Made by a program: the position numbers and the translations under genes. DNA of 64,000 nt from Sulfuricella sp. (GTDB lineage Bacteria; Pseudomonadota; Gammaproteobacteria; Burkholderiales; Sulfuricellaceae). Under the pieces are notes generated by a model. The model saw nothing but the letters and a program-made list of their open reading frames with translations, was not told where the DNA came from and did not search any database. Below, piece after piece: positions 52,537-61,329 of the stretch; position 1 is the first letter of the stretch; each line of letters starts with the position of its first letter. Location of the stretch: positions 1 to 64,000 of the forward strand of contig JAHFRP010000011.1 in NCBI GenBank assembly GCA_023266195.1. The letters run 5' to 3'.

Positions 52537-54381
52537 CTACTGTGCCGCCATCCCCGCCGGTTTCCTTTCGTACCACAACTCCAGCATCATCAACACCCAG
52601 ATCAGCGTTCCGTAATACTCCGCATGTCCGTTGCGATGGGTGTCGATCAGCTCGTCCACGAATCCCGGCCGGACGATGCCGCGCGGCTTGAGGCTTGCCA
52701 GGCTGTCGTAGGCCATTTCGCGCAGGCCCCGATGAGTCTGCATCCACAAGCCGAACGGCAGGCCGAAGCCGTGCTTTTTCTTGTCGATGATTTCCTGCGG
52801 CAGGAAGTCGCGCAGCGCCTGTTTGAAGAAGTAGCGCAGCTTCGTTCCCTTGAGCTTGAGATGAGGGGCGAGGCGGGCGGAGAAGGCGACGATTTCGTCG
52901 TCGAGCAGGGGATAGGCGACCTCGACGCCGGCCAGTTCGCACATCCGGCCGACCTTGGGGAGGTCGTTGTCGGCCAGGGTGAATCTCAGATCGAGCGCCA
53001 GCATCCGGTTGATCTGGGTGCCGGCGCGGGCGTTGTTCCATTGCCCGGCGAGCAGGGCAATGGGCTGGCCGGGGTCCACCTGGGCCAGGAACTCCGGCTC
53101 GCACACGCGGGCGACGCCCAGGCGGGTGAGCAGGTTGTAGGCTTCGGTCCGTTCGGGCATGGGTTGCGAAGCTTGCTCCACGTAGCTGCGAGCCTTGCGC
53201 AGCGGGGTAATCCAGCTGCCGCCCGGCAGCGCATAGAGGATGGGCTCGATCAGTGCCTTGCGCACGCCCGCCGGCAGGGCGCCATAAAGCGAGAAGATCC
53301 GCTGTTTCGCGTAGCGCGAATTGCCGCCGAACAGTTCGTCGCCGCCGTCCCCGGCCAGCATCAGCCCGACGCCGTCGTTTTTCGCCAGCCGGGCGCAGTA
53401 GTAGGCCGGCACGGCCGAGGCGTTGCCGAAAGGGGCGTCGTACGCGGCGGCGACGTCCCTTGCCGCGCCGACCACGTCCTCCGGCGTGACGTAATAATCG
53501 TGCAGGTCGCTGCCGAAATGGTCCGCCGCCAGGCGGGCGTAGGCCATTTCGTTGTAACCTTCGGCGTCGAAGCCGATGGAGTAGGTGCGGGCGGGTTTGC
53601 CGGTAAGCGTGCCGAGCATGCCGGAAACCGTGGAGCTGTCGGTGCCGCCGCTGAGAAAGGCGCCCACTGGTCGGTTCATCTGCGTTTCTTGCGCCGAAGC
53701 GCCGACCGCCTTGCGCAGCAGGGCGACGAATTCCTCCTTCAGGGCGGCGAAGCCGAGGTTTTCCCCTTCGCTGAACGTCATTTCCCAATAGCGCCCGGTG
53801 CTGATCCGTCCGTTTTTGAATCGCAGCCAGCTGCCGGGCAGCAGCCGCTGCTGCCCGCGGTAGATCGTGCCGGGGCCGGGAACCATGTGGAAATAGAGGT
53901 AATTGAAAATGCCCTGGGGGTCGATCTCGGGCGCGGCCAGCGGATGGACGTTGAGCGCGTCGGCGCTGGAGCCGAAAATCAGGCTGCTTTTCCGTTGCAG
54001 GTAAGTCAGCGACGAAATCCCCATGCGGTCGATCGCCAAAAACACTTCGTCCGCGTACACCAGCGCTACCGCGAACGAGCCGCCCAGGGCGCGGAGGATG
54101 TCCGGGCCGGTTTCGAGGTAGCCTTCGGCGACGAAGCGGGCGAGCTGCCCGGCGCCGCCGGAAATCGGCGCCGCGCACCGGGCCGACCCGAATACCGCCG
54201 CCATCACCCGGTCGTCCCGGTACGTGTCGCAGCGCCCGCTGCCGGCCAGCCCGCCATGTTCTTCGGACAATGCGGCGATCCGTTCTTCATGGCGGCGTAG
54301 AGGGGCCGCCATGGCTTCGACCAGGCGGAGGTTGTCGGCCTCGCTTCGGTGCTTTCCCCACCAGCCGCACAGCCCGCTCAT
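52537..54381 (-). CDS. Asparagine-synthetase-like amidotransferase with Ser in place of Cys2
   Basis: A 614-residue protein. The N-terminal glutaminase-like domain starts MSGLCGWWG: the invariant Cys2 of class II amidotransferases is Ser, and the cysteine sits at position 5. The synthetase domain is well preserved, with FLSGGTDSSTVSGML (about residue 240) and LAGDGGDELFGGNSRY. It likely adenylates a carboxylate and couples it to an amine or ammonia. It opens the operon with the GNAT-like and carrier-protein genes. It could be an amide ligase like beta-lactam or lasso-peptide synthetases. Confidence 0.83.
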   Translation of the reverse strand: MSGLCGWWGKHRSEADNLRLVEAMAAPLRRHEERIAALSEEHGGLAGSGRCDTYRDDRVMAAVFGSARCAAPISGGAGQLARFVAEGYLETGPDILRALGGSFAVALVYADEVFLAIDRMGISSLTYLQRKSSLIFGSSADALNVHPLAAPEIDPQGIFNYLYFHMVPGPGTIYRGQQRLLPGSWLRFKNGRISTGRYWEMTFSEGENLGFAALKEEFVALLRKAVGASAQETQMNRPVGAFLSGGTDSSTVSGMLGTLTGKPARTYSIGFDAEGYNEMAYARLAADHFGSDLHDYYVTPEDVVGAARDVAAAYDAPFGNASAVPAYYCARLAKNDGVGLMLAGDGGDELFGGNSRYAKQRIFSLYGALPAGVRKALIEPILYALPGGSWITPLRKARSYVEQASQPMPERTEAYNLLTRLGVARVCEPEFLAQVDPGQPIALLAGQWNNARAGTQINRMLALDLRFTLADNDLPKVGRMCELAGVEVAYPLLDDEIVAFSARLAPHLKLKGTKLRYFFKQALRDFLPQEIIDKKKHGFGLPFGLWMQTHRGLREMAYDSLASLKPRGIVRPGFVDELIDTHRNGHAEYYGTLIWVLMMLELWYERKPAGMAAQ

Positions 54382-54402
54382 GCCGCTTGCCCCGGCCGCT
54401 CT

Positions 54403-54460
54403 GTAGGTGCGAATTCGTTCGCACGAAACCGGTTGACGGCGCGAATGAATTCGCATCTAC
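54403..54460. repeat. REPIN-like GTAG palindrome pair, GAATTC stem type
   Basis: GTAGGTGCGAATTCGTTCGCAC faces GCGCGAATGAATTCGCATCTAC. It starts 21 bases upstream of the amidotransferase start codon. Confidence 0.7.
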
Positions 54461-54605
54461 CAGCCGCTGTTTCCAGGGTAGAGGGAAAACAAATGCTTTT
54501 GACGTAAATGGAAGGCTTGCTGAACTGTGCCATGGGACTCCTCACGTGGCGGCAGGCCGGGTCGTCCGGCTGCCGTGTCCTCAGTATAGGACACCGTGGG
54601 AGGGT

Positions 54606-54736
54606 GTAGGTCGGGCACCCTGTGCCCGACGATTTGATCGGAATTTGTCGGGTACGGGCACATGCCCGACCAGTCCCGCCGGATAATGGTAGAGCGGGCT
54701 CTGCCCGCCATGTCGGGCACGGGGTGCCCGACCTAC
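54606..54736. repeat. Two REP-like GTAG palindrome units
   Basis: The first unit (54606-54671) pairs GTAGGTCGGGCACCCTGTGCCCGAC with a degenerate inverse. The second (54689-54736) is GTAGAGCGGGCTCTGCCCGCC joined to GTCGGGCACGGGGTGCCCGACCTAC, almost the same composite as at 15108-15154. No gene is seen from 54382 to 54737. Confidence 0.7.
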
Positions 54737-54737
54737 G

Positions 54738-55529
54738 CTATTTCTGTTTGGCTAAATGCGGGGCGATGACCTGCAGCATCTGGCCGAAAATGCGCGGGTT
54801 GCCGGCGATGATGTTGCCGCTTTGCATATAGCCGGATTCACCCTGGAAATCGCCCACCAGTCCGCCGGCTTCCTGCACCAGCAGCGCGCCGGCGGCGATG
54901 TCCCAGGGCTTGAGGTTGAACTCCCAGAAGCCGTCGAAGCGGCCGGCGGCGCAGTAGGCGAGGTCGAGCGCGGCCGAGCCGGGGCGGCGCAGTCCGGCGG
55001 TCTTTTGCATCAGGTCGCGGAAAATGCCCATGTAGGCGTCGATGTAGCTGAAGTCGTAGTACGGAAAGCCGGTGCCGACCAGGGCGTCGCCGAGCTGTTC
55101 GCGCCGGCTGACGCGGATGCGGCGGTCGTTGAGGAAGGCGCCGCCGCCGCGCGTGGCGGTGAACAGGTCGTTGCGGCAGGGGTCGTAGATCACGGCATGG
55201 TTCAGCACGCCCTTGTGCTGCAGCGCGATCGATACCGCATATTGCGGGAAACCATGGAGAAAGTTGGTGGTGCCGTCGAGCGGGTCGATGATCCACTGGA
55301 ATTCCGAGTCGCCCTGAGCGCCGCTTTCTTCTGCTAAAATCGCGTGTTTTGGGTAGGCATCGAGCAGGATTCCCTTGATCGCATCTTCGGCGTCGCGGTC
55401 CACTTCGCTGACGAAATCGTTGTGGTTTTTGTGCGTGACCGTGAGCTTGTCCAGGTTGAGGGAGGCGCGGTTGATGATCTGGCCGGCGCGACGCGCGGCC
55501 TTGACCGCGGTGTTGAGCATGGGATGCAT
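54738..55529 (-). CDS. suhB: Inositol-1-monophosphatase SuhB
   Basis: A 263-residue magnesium-dependent phosphatase. Metal site motifs are [24 protein letters not shown] and the C-terminal [17 protein letters not shown]. It hydrolyses inositol monophosphate; in bacteria SuhB also takes part in rRNA antitermination. It is divergent from trmJ across a repeat element. The ATG at 55529 begins the family N-terminus ([16 protein letters not shown]). Confidence 0.93.
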   Translation of the reverse strand: MHPMLNTAVKAARRAGQIINRASLNLDKLTVTHKNHNDFVSEVDRDAEDAIKGILLDAYPKHAILAEESGAQGDSEFQWIIDPLDGTTNFLHGFPQYAVSIALQHKGVLNHAVIYDPCRNDLFTATRGGGAFLNDRRIRVSRREQLGDALVGTGFPYYDFSYIDAYMGIFRDLMQKTAGLRRPGSAALDLAYCAAGRFDGFWEFNLKPWDIAAGALLVQEAGGLVGDFQGESGYMQSGNIIAGNPRIFGQMLQVIAPHLAKQK

Positions 55530-55547
55530 GGGTTATCCTGAAAAAAT

Positions 55548-55697
55548 TAAGAAGCTGTTTAAAAAATTGCTGCGCGGCCGCGATGCGGGGTCGGGCGGTG
55601 CTCGGAATCCCCATGTACTTGATGTACATTCCGGTTCCTCTGCTCCGGCCTCCCCCGCCTCACAGCCGCTCGCTACATTTTTTAAAACAGTTTCGAA
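55548..55697. repeat. Inverted-repeat element between suhB and trmJ
   Basis: GAAGCTGTTTAAAAAAT at the left faces ATTTTTTAAAACAGTTTC at the right. In between lies a palindromic GGAATCCCCATGTACTTGATGTACATTCC. It looks like another MITE-type element, about 150 bases, unrelated to the CTAG family. Confidence 0.55.
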
Positions 55698-55744
55698 GAG
55701 CGGGGCGGCGAGCGCCAAGTCGCTATTTTAAAGGTAATTCCGCA

Positions 55745-56479
55745 ATGAATAAACCCGATATCCTGAATAATGTCCGCGTCGTGCTCAGCCACCCCAGCCA
55801 TCCGGGTAATATCGGCGCGGCGGCGCGGGCGATCAGGACGATGGGTTTGAGCCGGCTTTACCTGGTCAACCCCAAGTGTTTTCCCGATCCGGCGGCGGTC
55901 GCGCGCGCGGCCGGCGCATCGGACGTGCTGGACAATGCCGTGGTTTGCGCCACGCTGGACGAGGCCCTGGCCGGCACTTCGCTCGCGGTGGCGGTGACGG
56001 CGCGGCGGCGCGATCTGTCCCACGAAATGCTGCCGGCGCGCGGGGCGGCTTCGCGCATGCTCGAGTTCGCGGCCCAGGGCGAAGTGGCGCTGGTGTTCGG
56101 CACCGAGATGTCGGGGCTGTCAAACGCCGAGCTGGACAAGTGCCAGCTGCTCGCCACGATCGCCGCCAACCCGGAGTTTTCGTCGCTGAACCTGGCCGCT
56201 GCGGTGCAGATTCTGGCCTACGAGCTGCGCATGGCGTGGCTCGACGAGGCCGCGCTGCCGGCCGCGAAGGCGATGGAGGCGGCGAGTTTCGAGGAGGTGG
56301 AGAATTTCTACGGGCATCTGGAGCGAGCCATGATCGCTACCGAATTCCTCAATCCGGCCAGCCCCGGGCGCCTGATGCAGCGTCTGCGCAGGCTGTTCGC
56401 GCGGGCGCGCCTGGAAAAAGTCGAGGTCGATATCCTGCGCGGGATTTTGACTTCCGTGGAAAAATTCAGCAAAAAGTAG
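55745..56479 (+). CDS. trmJ: tRNA (cytidine/uridine-2'-O-)-methyltransferase TrmJ
   Basis: A 244-residue SPOUT methyltransferase that 2'-O-methylates position 32 of tRNAs. Motifs: VVLSHPSHPGNIGAAARAIR, LVFGTEMSGLSN and SLNLAAAVQILAYE (the knot). The ATG at 55745 starts the family N-terminus; the frame is open upstream across the repeat but that is not coding. It is upstream of cysE and iscR, a common order in proteobacteria. Confidence 0.93.
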   Translation: MNKPDILNNVRVVLSHPSHPGNIGAAARAIRTMGLSRLYLVNPKCFPDPAAVARAAGASDVLDNAVVCATLDEALAGTSLAVAVTARRRDLSHEMLPARGAASRMLEFAAQGEVALVFGTEMSGLSNAELDKCQLLATIAANPEFSSLNLAAAVQILAYELRMAWLDEAALPAAKAMEAASFEEVENFYGHLERAMIATEFLNPASPGRLMQRLRRLFARARLEKVEVDILRGILTSVEKFSKK

Positions 56480-56555
56480 AAAAATCCGGAAAAATCCATA
56501 GTTGAGTAAAGGAGTCTGGAATATAATATTTCGCTTATATTTTCGGTAAAGACCA

Positions 56556-57305
56556 ATGTTCGAGCGTTTGCGTGAAAACATAGCTGTCGTGTTCGAGCGG
56601 GATCCGGCGGCGCGCACCACCTGGGAAGTGCTGACCACCTATCCGGGCCTGCACGCCTTGCTGGTGCATCGCCTGTCGCAGCGCCTGTGGCGCTGGCGGC
56701 TGAAGTGGCTGGCGCGCTTCGTGTCTTATCTGGGGCGCTGGTTTACCGGCATCGAGATTCATCCCGGCGCGACCATCGGGCGGCGGGTGTTCATCGATCA
56801 CGGCATGGGCGTGGTGGTCGGCGAGACGGCCGAGATCGGCGACGATTGCACGCTGTACCACGGCGTCACGCTGGGCGGCACGTCGTGGAATAAGGGCAAG
56901 CGCCATCCCACGCTGGGCAAGGGCGTGGTGATCGGCGCCGGCGCCAAGATCCTCGGCCCGATTTTCCTGGGGGACGGCGCCAAGGTGGGCTCCAACGCGG
57001 TGGTGGTGAAGGATGTGCCGGCGGGCGCGACCGCAGTGGGCATCCCGGCGCGCATCCTGGATTCGACCGCCGAGGCGCGCGAGGACAAGGCCCGGAAAAT
57101 GGGATTTTCCGCCTACGCCATCAGCGCCGACATGAACGACCCGGTGATCAAGGCGATCCACGGCTTGCTCGACCACACCGTGGTGATGGACCAGCGCATC
57201 GAGCAGCTCATCGCCCAACTGAAGAAAATGGGCATCGAGGCCGAGCCGCCGGTTCCGGCCCAGGATGCATTCGACGCCGGCTACCTGAATAAAATAGTTG
57301 ACTAA
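56556..57305 (+). CDS. cysE: Serine O-acetyltransferase
   Basis: A 249-residue enzyme with a helical N-terminus and a left-handed beta-helix made of hexapeptide repeats ([40 protein letters not shown]). It makes O-acetylserine for cysteine synthesis, supplying the sulfur donor for the ISC operon that follows. A TATAAT box lies at 56522-56527 without a well-spaced -35. Its stop codon (57303-57305) is inside the IscR box. Confidence 0.94.
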   Translation: MFERLRENIAVVFERDPAARTTWEVLTTYPGLHALLVHRLSQRLWRWRLKWLARFVSYLGRWFTGIEIHPGATIGRRVFIDHGMGVVVGETAEIGDDCTLYHGVTLGGTSWNKGKRHPTLGKGVVIGAGAKILGPIFLGDGAKVGSNAVVVKDVPAGATAVGIPARILDSTAEAREDKARKMGFSAYAISADMNDPVIKAIHGLLDHTVVMDQRIEQLIAQLKKMGIEAEPPVPAQDAFDAGYLNKIVD

Positions 57306-57327
57306 AACAGTATAGTATTGCTATAGT
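57294..57327 (+). promoter_or_regulatory. IscR type 1 box and isc promoter
   Basis: A 25-base site (57294-57318) matches the type 1 IscR consensus ATASYYGACTRWWWYAGTCRRSTAT at 23 of 25 positions; the mismatches are AT for CR in the right arm. It overlaps a promoter with -35 TTGACT (57298-57303) and -10 TATAGT (57322-57327), spacer 18. [2Fe-2S]-IscR bound here would block the polymerase, giving the usual feedback control. Confidence 0.85.
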
Positions 57328-57362
57328 TGCTGCGTAACTTAAAATGGGAAGGAAGCATAACC

Positions 57363-57851
57363 ATGCGATTGACGACCAAAGGACGGTTTGCCGTAACCGC
57401 GATGCTGGATCTGGCCCTGCGCCAGGGTGAAGGGCCGGTGACTCTGGCCGGCATCAGCGAGCGTCAGAAAATTTCCCTGTCTTATCTGGAGCAGCTGTTC
57501 GGCAAGCTGCGCCGCCATGCGCTGGTGGAAAGCGTGCGCGGGCCGGGTGGCGGTTATTATCTGGCCAAGAGCCTGGACGAGGTCGCGGTTGCCGATATCA
57601 TCAAGGCGGTGGACGAGCCGCTCGATGCGACCCAGTGCGGCGGGCTGGGTAATTGCCACGACGAACACGAATGCATGACCCATGAATTGTGGATCACTCT
57701 CAACGCGAAGATTTACGAATACCTGGCTTCCGTCAAGCTGTCCCATCTGGTGGCGAAGCAGCGCGGCGTGGGGGTGGCTCAGCTGCCCGATATGAAACCT
57801 GCCCAGCGGCGGCGCGGCGTGGCGAAGGCGGATGTCGCCAGCGTACTTTGA
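57363..57851 (+). CDS. iscR: Fe-S cluster assembly transcription factor IscR
   Basis: A 162-residue Rrf2-family regulator. The winged helix covers about residues 1-80 (MRLTTKGRFAVTAMLDLALR). Cluster ligands are Cys92, Cys98, Cys104 and His107, the same numbers as in E. coli. It represses its own operon when loaded with [2Fe-2S]. A strong Shine-Dalgarno (GGGAAGGAAG) precedes the ATG. Its end overlaps the next gene by 20 bases. Confidence 0.95.
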   Translation: MRLTTKGRFAVTAMLDLALRQGEGPVTLAGISERQKISLSYLEQLFGKLRRHALVESVRGPGGGYYLAKSLDEVAVADIIKAVDEPLDATQCGGLGNCHDEHECMTHELWITLNAKIYEYLASVKLSHLVAKQRGVGVAQLPDMKPAQRRRGVAKADVASVL

Positions 57852-58977
57852 CCATAACGCCACCACGCCGCTCGACGAGCGCGTGCTGGCGGCGATGCTG
57901 CCGTATTTCCGGGAGCATTACGGCAACCCTTCGAGCCGTCATGCGTTCGGCCGCGAAGCGCGCCGCGCGGTCGATGCCGCCCGCGAACAGGTGGCGCACG
58001 CAATTGGCGCATATCCTACACAGGTCTCGTTTGTCAGTGGCGGAACCGAAGGCAACAATCTGCTGATCCGGGGCGCCGCGGCCCGCCTCAAGCCCGGCCA
58101 GATCGCGGTGAGCGCGGTGGAGCACCCGTGCGTGACGAAGCCGGCACAAGAATTGCTCGAACAGGGCTGGAGGCTCAGGAAGCTGACAGTCGACCGCACC
58201 GGCAGGCTGGACATGGCGGACCTGGACGATGCGCTGCGCGAGCCGACCCGGCTGGTGTCGGTGATGCTGGCGAACAACGAGACCGGCGTGGTGCAGGACG
58301 TCGCGGCGGTGGCGGAAAAGGCGCGCGGTGCGGGCGCGCTGGTGCATACCGATGCGGTGCAGGCGCTGGGCAAGATGGCGGTTGGCTTCGCCGATTTGAA
58401 TGTGCATGCGATGACGCTTTCCGCGCACAAGGTTTATGGCCCGAAAGGCATCGGCGCGCTGGTTCTCGACAAGCGCCTGGACATCAAGCCGCAGATCACC
58501 GGCGGCGGGCACGAGCGGGGTTTGCGCGCGGGCACGGAAAACGTGGCGGCGATCGTCGGCTTCGGCGCCGCCTGCGAACTGGCGGCGCGTCGGCTGGAGG
58601 AATTCGCGGCGCAGGCGCGGCCGATGCGGGAGCGCCTCGACCAAGGGCTGCGCGAGCTGGGAGCGACGGTGTTCGGCGACGGCGCGCGGCGCCTGCCCAA
58701 TACCAGCTACTTCGCCGTGCCGGGGATCGACGGCGAGACCCTGGTGATGGCGCTGGACCGCGCCGGTTTCGCGGTGGCGAGCGGGGCGGCCTGTTCCAGC
58801 GGCGCCGCGGAGGCGAGCCCGGTGCTGCTGGCGATGGGCGTGGAGCGCGAACTGGCGCGCGGCGCGGTACGCGTCAGCCTGGGATGGAGCAACGGCATGG
58901 GCCAGGTCGAGCAATTCCTGCTGGCCCTGCGGAACGAGATTTTGAAGTTGAAAAAGATGGCGGCGGTTGCGGCATGA
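57832..58977 (+). CDS. Cysteine desulfurase, NifS/IscS-like (first of two)
   Basis: A 381-residue class V aminotransferase fold. The PLP lysine lies in [14 protein letters not shown], and the catalytic cysteine in [16 protein letters not shown]. It takes sulfur from cysteine to form persulfide. It is shorter than IscS (next gene, 403 residues) and clearly divergent from it (compare [19 protein letters not shown] with [15 protein letters not shown]). The start lies 20 bases inside iscR, so it is translationally coupled. Two tandem desulfurases in one isc operon occur in some betaproteobacteria; the division of labour is unknown. Confidence 0.9.
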   Translation: MSPAYFDHNATTPLDERVLAAMLPYFREHYGNPSSRHAFGREARRAVDAAREQVAHAIGAYPTQVSFVSGGTEGNNLLIRGAAARLKPGQIAVSAVEHPCVTKPAQELLEQGWRLRKLTVDRTGRLDMADLDDALREPTRLVSVMLANNETGVVQDVAAVAEKARGAGALVHTDAVQALGKMAVGFADLNVHAMTLSAHKVYGPKGIGALVLDKRLDIKPQITGGGHERGLRAGTENVAAIVGFGAACELAARRLEEFAAQARPMRERLDQGLRELGATVFGDGARRLPNTSYFAVPGIDGETLVMALDRAGFAVASGAACSSGAAEASPVLLAMGVERELARGAVRVSLGWSNGMGQVEQFLLALRNEILKLKKMAAVAA

Positions 58978-59053
58978 CGGTTTCAGCCGCACATGTCGGC
59001 GGGTCGTGTTGGCCGGCCGCCAGCAGGTAATTTGGAAATTGGAGAAACAACAA

Positions 59054-60265
59054 ATGGTCAAGACCCCGATCTATCTGGATTATTCCGCCACCACCCCGGT
59101 GGACCCGCGGGTGGCGGAGCAAATGATTCCCTACCTGACCGAGAAATTCGGCAACCCGGCGAGCCGTTCCCACGAATTCGGCTGGGATGCGGAAAAGGCG
59201 GTGGAAGAAGCGCGCGAGCAGGTCGCCGCGCTGGTCAACGCCGATCCCAAGGAAATCGTGTGGACCTCGGGCGCGACCGAATCGAACAACCTCGCGATCA
59301 AGGGCGCCGCGCATTTCTACCAGGGCAAGGGCAAGCACATCGTCACCGTGATGACGGAGCACAAGGCCGTGCTCGACACTGTGCGCCATCTCGAAAGCGA
59401 AGGCTTCGAAGCCACTTATCTCAAGCCCGAACCGAACGGGCTGGTGGACATCGACCAATTTACCGCCGCCCTGCGCCCCGACACCATCGTCGTTTCGGTC
59501 ATGCTGGTCAACAACGAGATCGGCGTGGTGCAGGATATCGCGGCGATGGGGGAAATCTGCCGCGCGCGGGGAATCATTTTCCATGTCGATGCCGCTCAGG
59601 CCACCGGCAAGGTCGCCATCGACCTGTCCAAGCTGAAGGTCGATCTGATGTCCTTCTCCGCGCACAAAACCTACGGGCCGAAAGGTATCGGCGCGCTGTA
59701 TGTGAGAAGAAAGCCGCGCGTGCGCCTGGAGGCGCAGATGCACGGCGGCGGACATGAGCGGGGCATGCGCTCGGGCACGCTGGCGACGCACCAGATCGTC
59801 GGCATGGGCGAAGCCTTCCGCATCGCGCGGGAAGAGATGGCCGCCGAGAACGAACACGTCCGCGCCCTGCGCGACCGGCTCTACGCCGGGCTGTCGCAAA
59901 TCGAGGAAGTGCACGTCAATGGCGACATGGAAAACCGCGTGCCGCATAATCTCAACATCAGCTTCAGCTTCGTCGAAGGCGAATCGCTGATCATGGCGAT
60001 CCGCGATCTGGCGGTCTCCAGCGGCTCCGCCTGCACCTCGGCCAGCCTGGAGCCGTCCTACGTCCTGCGCGCCCTGGGGCGTAGCGACGAACTGGCGCAC
60101 AGCTCGATCCGCTTCACCATCGGCCGCTTCACCACCGAGGCCGAGATCGATTACGCCATCGATCTGGTCAAAGCCAAGATCGGGCGCCTGCGCGAACTGT
60201 CGCCGCTGTGGGACATGTTCAAGGAAGGGATCGATTTGAGCACCGTGAAATGGGCGGCGCATTGA
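59054..60265 (+). CDS. iscS: Cysteine desulfurase IscS
   Basis: A 403-residue PLP enzyme, matching the usual IscS length. The PLP lysine is in [20 protein letters not shown], and the mobile catalytic loop [20 protein letters not shown] carries the cysteine. The C-terminus (LYPLWDM-like [18 protein letters not shown]) is the IscU-docking tail seen in true IscS. It delivers sulfur to IscU and to tRNA thiolation. GGAG lies about 10 bases before the ATG. Confidence 0.95.
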   Translation: MVKTPIYLDYSATTPVDPRVAEQMIPYLTEKFGNPASRSHEFGWDAEKAVEEAREQVAALVNADPKEIVWTSGATESNNLAIKGAAHFYQGKGKHIVTVMTEHKAVLDTVRHLESEGFEATYLKPEPNGLVDIDQFTAALRPDTIVVSVMLVNNEIGVVQDIAAMGEICRARGIIFHVDAAQATGKVAIDLSKLKVDLMSFSAHKTYGPKGIGALYVRRKPRVRLEAQMHGGGHERGMRSGTLATHQIVGMGEAFRIAREEMAAENEHVRALRDRLYAGLSQIEEVHVNGDMENRVPHNLNISFSFVEGESLIMAIRDLAVSSGSACTSASLEPSYVLRALGRSDELAHSSIRFTIGRFTTEAEIDYAIDLVKAKIGRLRELSPLWDMFKEGIDLSTVKWAAH

Positions 60266-60267
60266 TA

Positions 60268-60356
60268 GGAGCTTGTGGCCGGTAGCCAGCAGCTTGTAGC
60301 AGACCCGCGCTCAGCGCGCAAACCGGCTACGAGCAACTGGCTACGAGCTGCCAGCT
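60268..60356. repeat. Palindromic spacer repeat
   Basis: Inverted AGCTTGTGGCCGGTAGCCAG and CTGGCTACGAGCTGCC stretches around a GCGC stem. The same kind of GTAGC-rich inverted repeat lies at 61228-61318. It separates iscS from iscU. Confidence 0.5.
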
Positions 60357-60375
60357 AAATACGAGGAGAGAAAAA

Positions 60376-60786
60376 ATGTCTTACAGCACCAAAGTACTGG
60401 ATCACTACGAAAACCCGCGCAACGTCGGCACCTTCGGCAGCGAAGACGAGGGCGTCGCCACCGGCATGGTGGGTGCGCCGGCCTGCGGCGACGTGATGAA
60501 GCTGCAGATCAAGGTGAACAAGGACGGCGTCATCGAGGATGCCAAGTTCAAGACCTACGGCTGCGGTTCGGCGATCGCTTCGAGCTCGCTGGTGACCGAA
60601 TGGGTCAAGGGCAAGACCCTGGACGAGGCGCTTTCCATCAAGAATACCCAGATCGCCGAGGAACTGGCGCTGCCGCCGGTGAAGATCCACTGTTCGGTGC
60701 TGGCGGAAGATGCGATCAAGGCCGCCGTCGCCGATTACAAGGCGAAGCATGGTGCAATGGTCGAGACCGCAGCCTGCAAGGGTTGA
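60376..60786 (+). CDS. iscU: Fe-S cluster scaffold IscU
   Basis: A 136-residue scaffold. Cluster-binding cysteines are Cys37 (GAPACGDV), Cys63 (TYGCGSA) and Cys106 (KIHCSVLA), at the standard positions. The LPPVK motif (99-103) binds HscA. It assembles [2Fe-2S] and [4Fe-4S] clusters with sulfur from IscS. GAGGAG precedes the ATG. Confidence 0.96.
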   Translation: MSYSTKVLDHYENPRNVGTFGSEDEGVATGMVGAPACGDVMKLQIKVNKDGVIEDAKFKTYGCGSAIASSSLVTEWVKGKTLDEALSIKNTQIAEELALPPVKIHCSVLAEDAIKAAVADYKAKHGAMVETAACKG

Positions 60787-60792
60787 GTCGGT

Positions 60793-60865
60793 AAGTTGTG
60801 AGCGGTGAGCAGGAAGCGGTGAGTTGGGTTGGTTTTTTCCGTTCACCGCTTTCCGTTCACCGCTA
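60793..60865. repeat. Palindromic spacer repeat
   Basis: AGCGGTGAGCAGGAAGCGGTGA is matched in inverse by TTCACCGCTTTCCGTTCACCGCT. Related GTGAGCGGTGAG pieces occur at about 5948-5962 and 40461-40474. It separates iscU from iscA. Confidence 0.5.
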
Positions 60866-60901
60866 ATCAGTTTGTTAGTTTGTTAGTAGGAGGAATAAAA
60901 C

Positions 60902-61225
60902 ATGGCAGTTACCCTGACTGAAAAAGCCGCCACCCACGTCAAGAACTACATCGCCAAGCGGGGCAAGGGCGTCGGACTGCGCCTGGGCGTGCGCACCAGC
61001 GGCTGCTCCGGCATGTCGTACACCCTGGAATTCGCCGACGAGATGAACGACACCGACAGCCGGTTCGACAGCCACGGCGTGACGGTGCTGGTGGATCCGA
61101 AAAGCCTGACCTATCTCGACGGCACCGAACTCGATTTCGTGCGCGAAGGGCTGACCGAAGGCTTCAAGTTCAATAACCCCAACATCAAGAGCCAGTGCGG
61201 CTGCGGCGAAAGCTTCGGGGTGTGA
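60902..61225 (+). CDS. iscA: A-type Fe-S carrier IscA
   Basis: A 107-residue carrier with Cys35, Cys99 and Cys101 (TSGCSGMSY and QCGCGESF), the three ligands of A-type proteins. It receives clusters or iron and passes clusters to apoproteins. AGGAGG is about 8 bases before the ATG. Confidence 0.95.
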   Translation: MAVTLTEKAATHVKNYIAKRGKGVGLRLGVRTSGCSGMSYTLEFADEMNDTDSRFDSHGVTVLVDPKSLTYLDGTELDFVREGLTEGFKFNNPNIKSQCGCGESFGV

Positions 61226-61227
61226 CT

Positions 61228-61318
61228 CAAGCTAGTAGCGTGTAGCTAGTAGCTTGTAGCTAAGAAGCGCGCGTAGCGCGCCCGATTTGCTACCCGCTAC
61301 AGGCTACCAGTTACAAGC
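61228..61318. repeat. Palindromic spacer repeat
   Basis: AAGCTAGTAGC...AGCTTGTAGC opposes GCTACAGGCTACCAGTTACAAGCT around GCGCGCGTAGCGCGC. It separates iscA from hscB. Confidence 0.5.
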
Positions 61319-61329
61319 TGCCCAACAAT

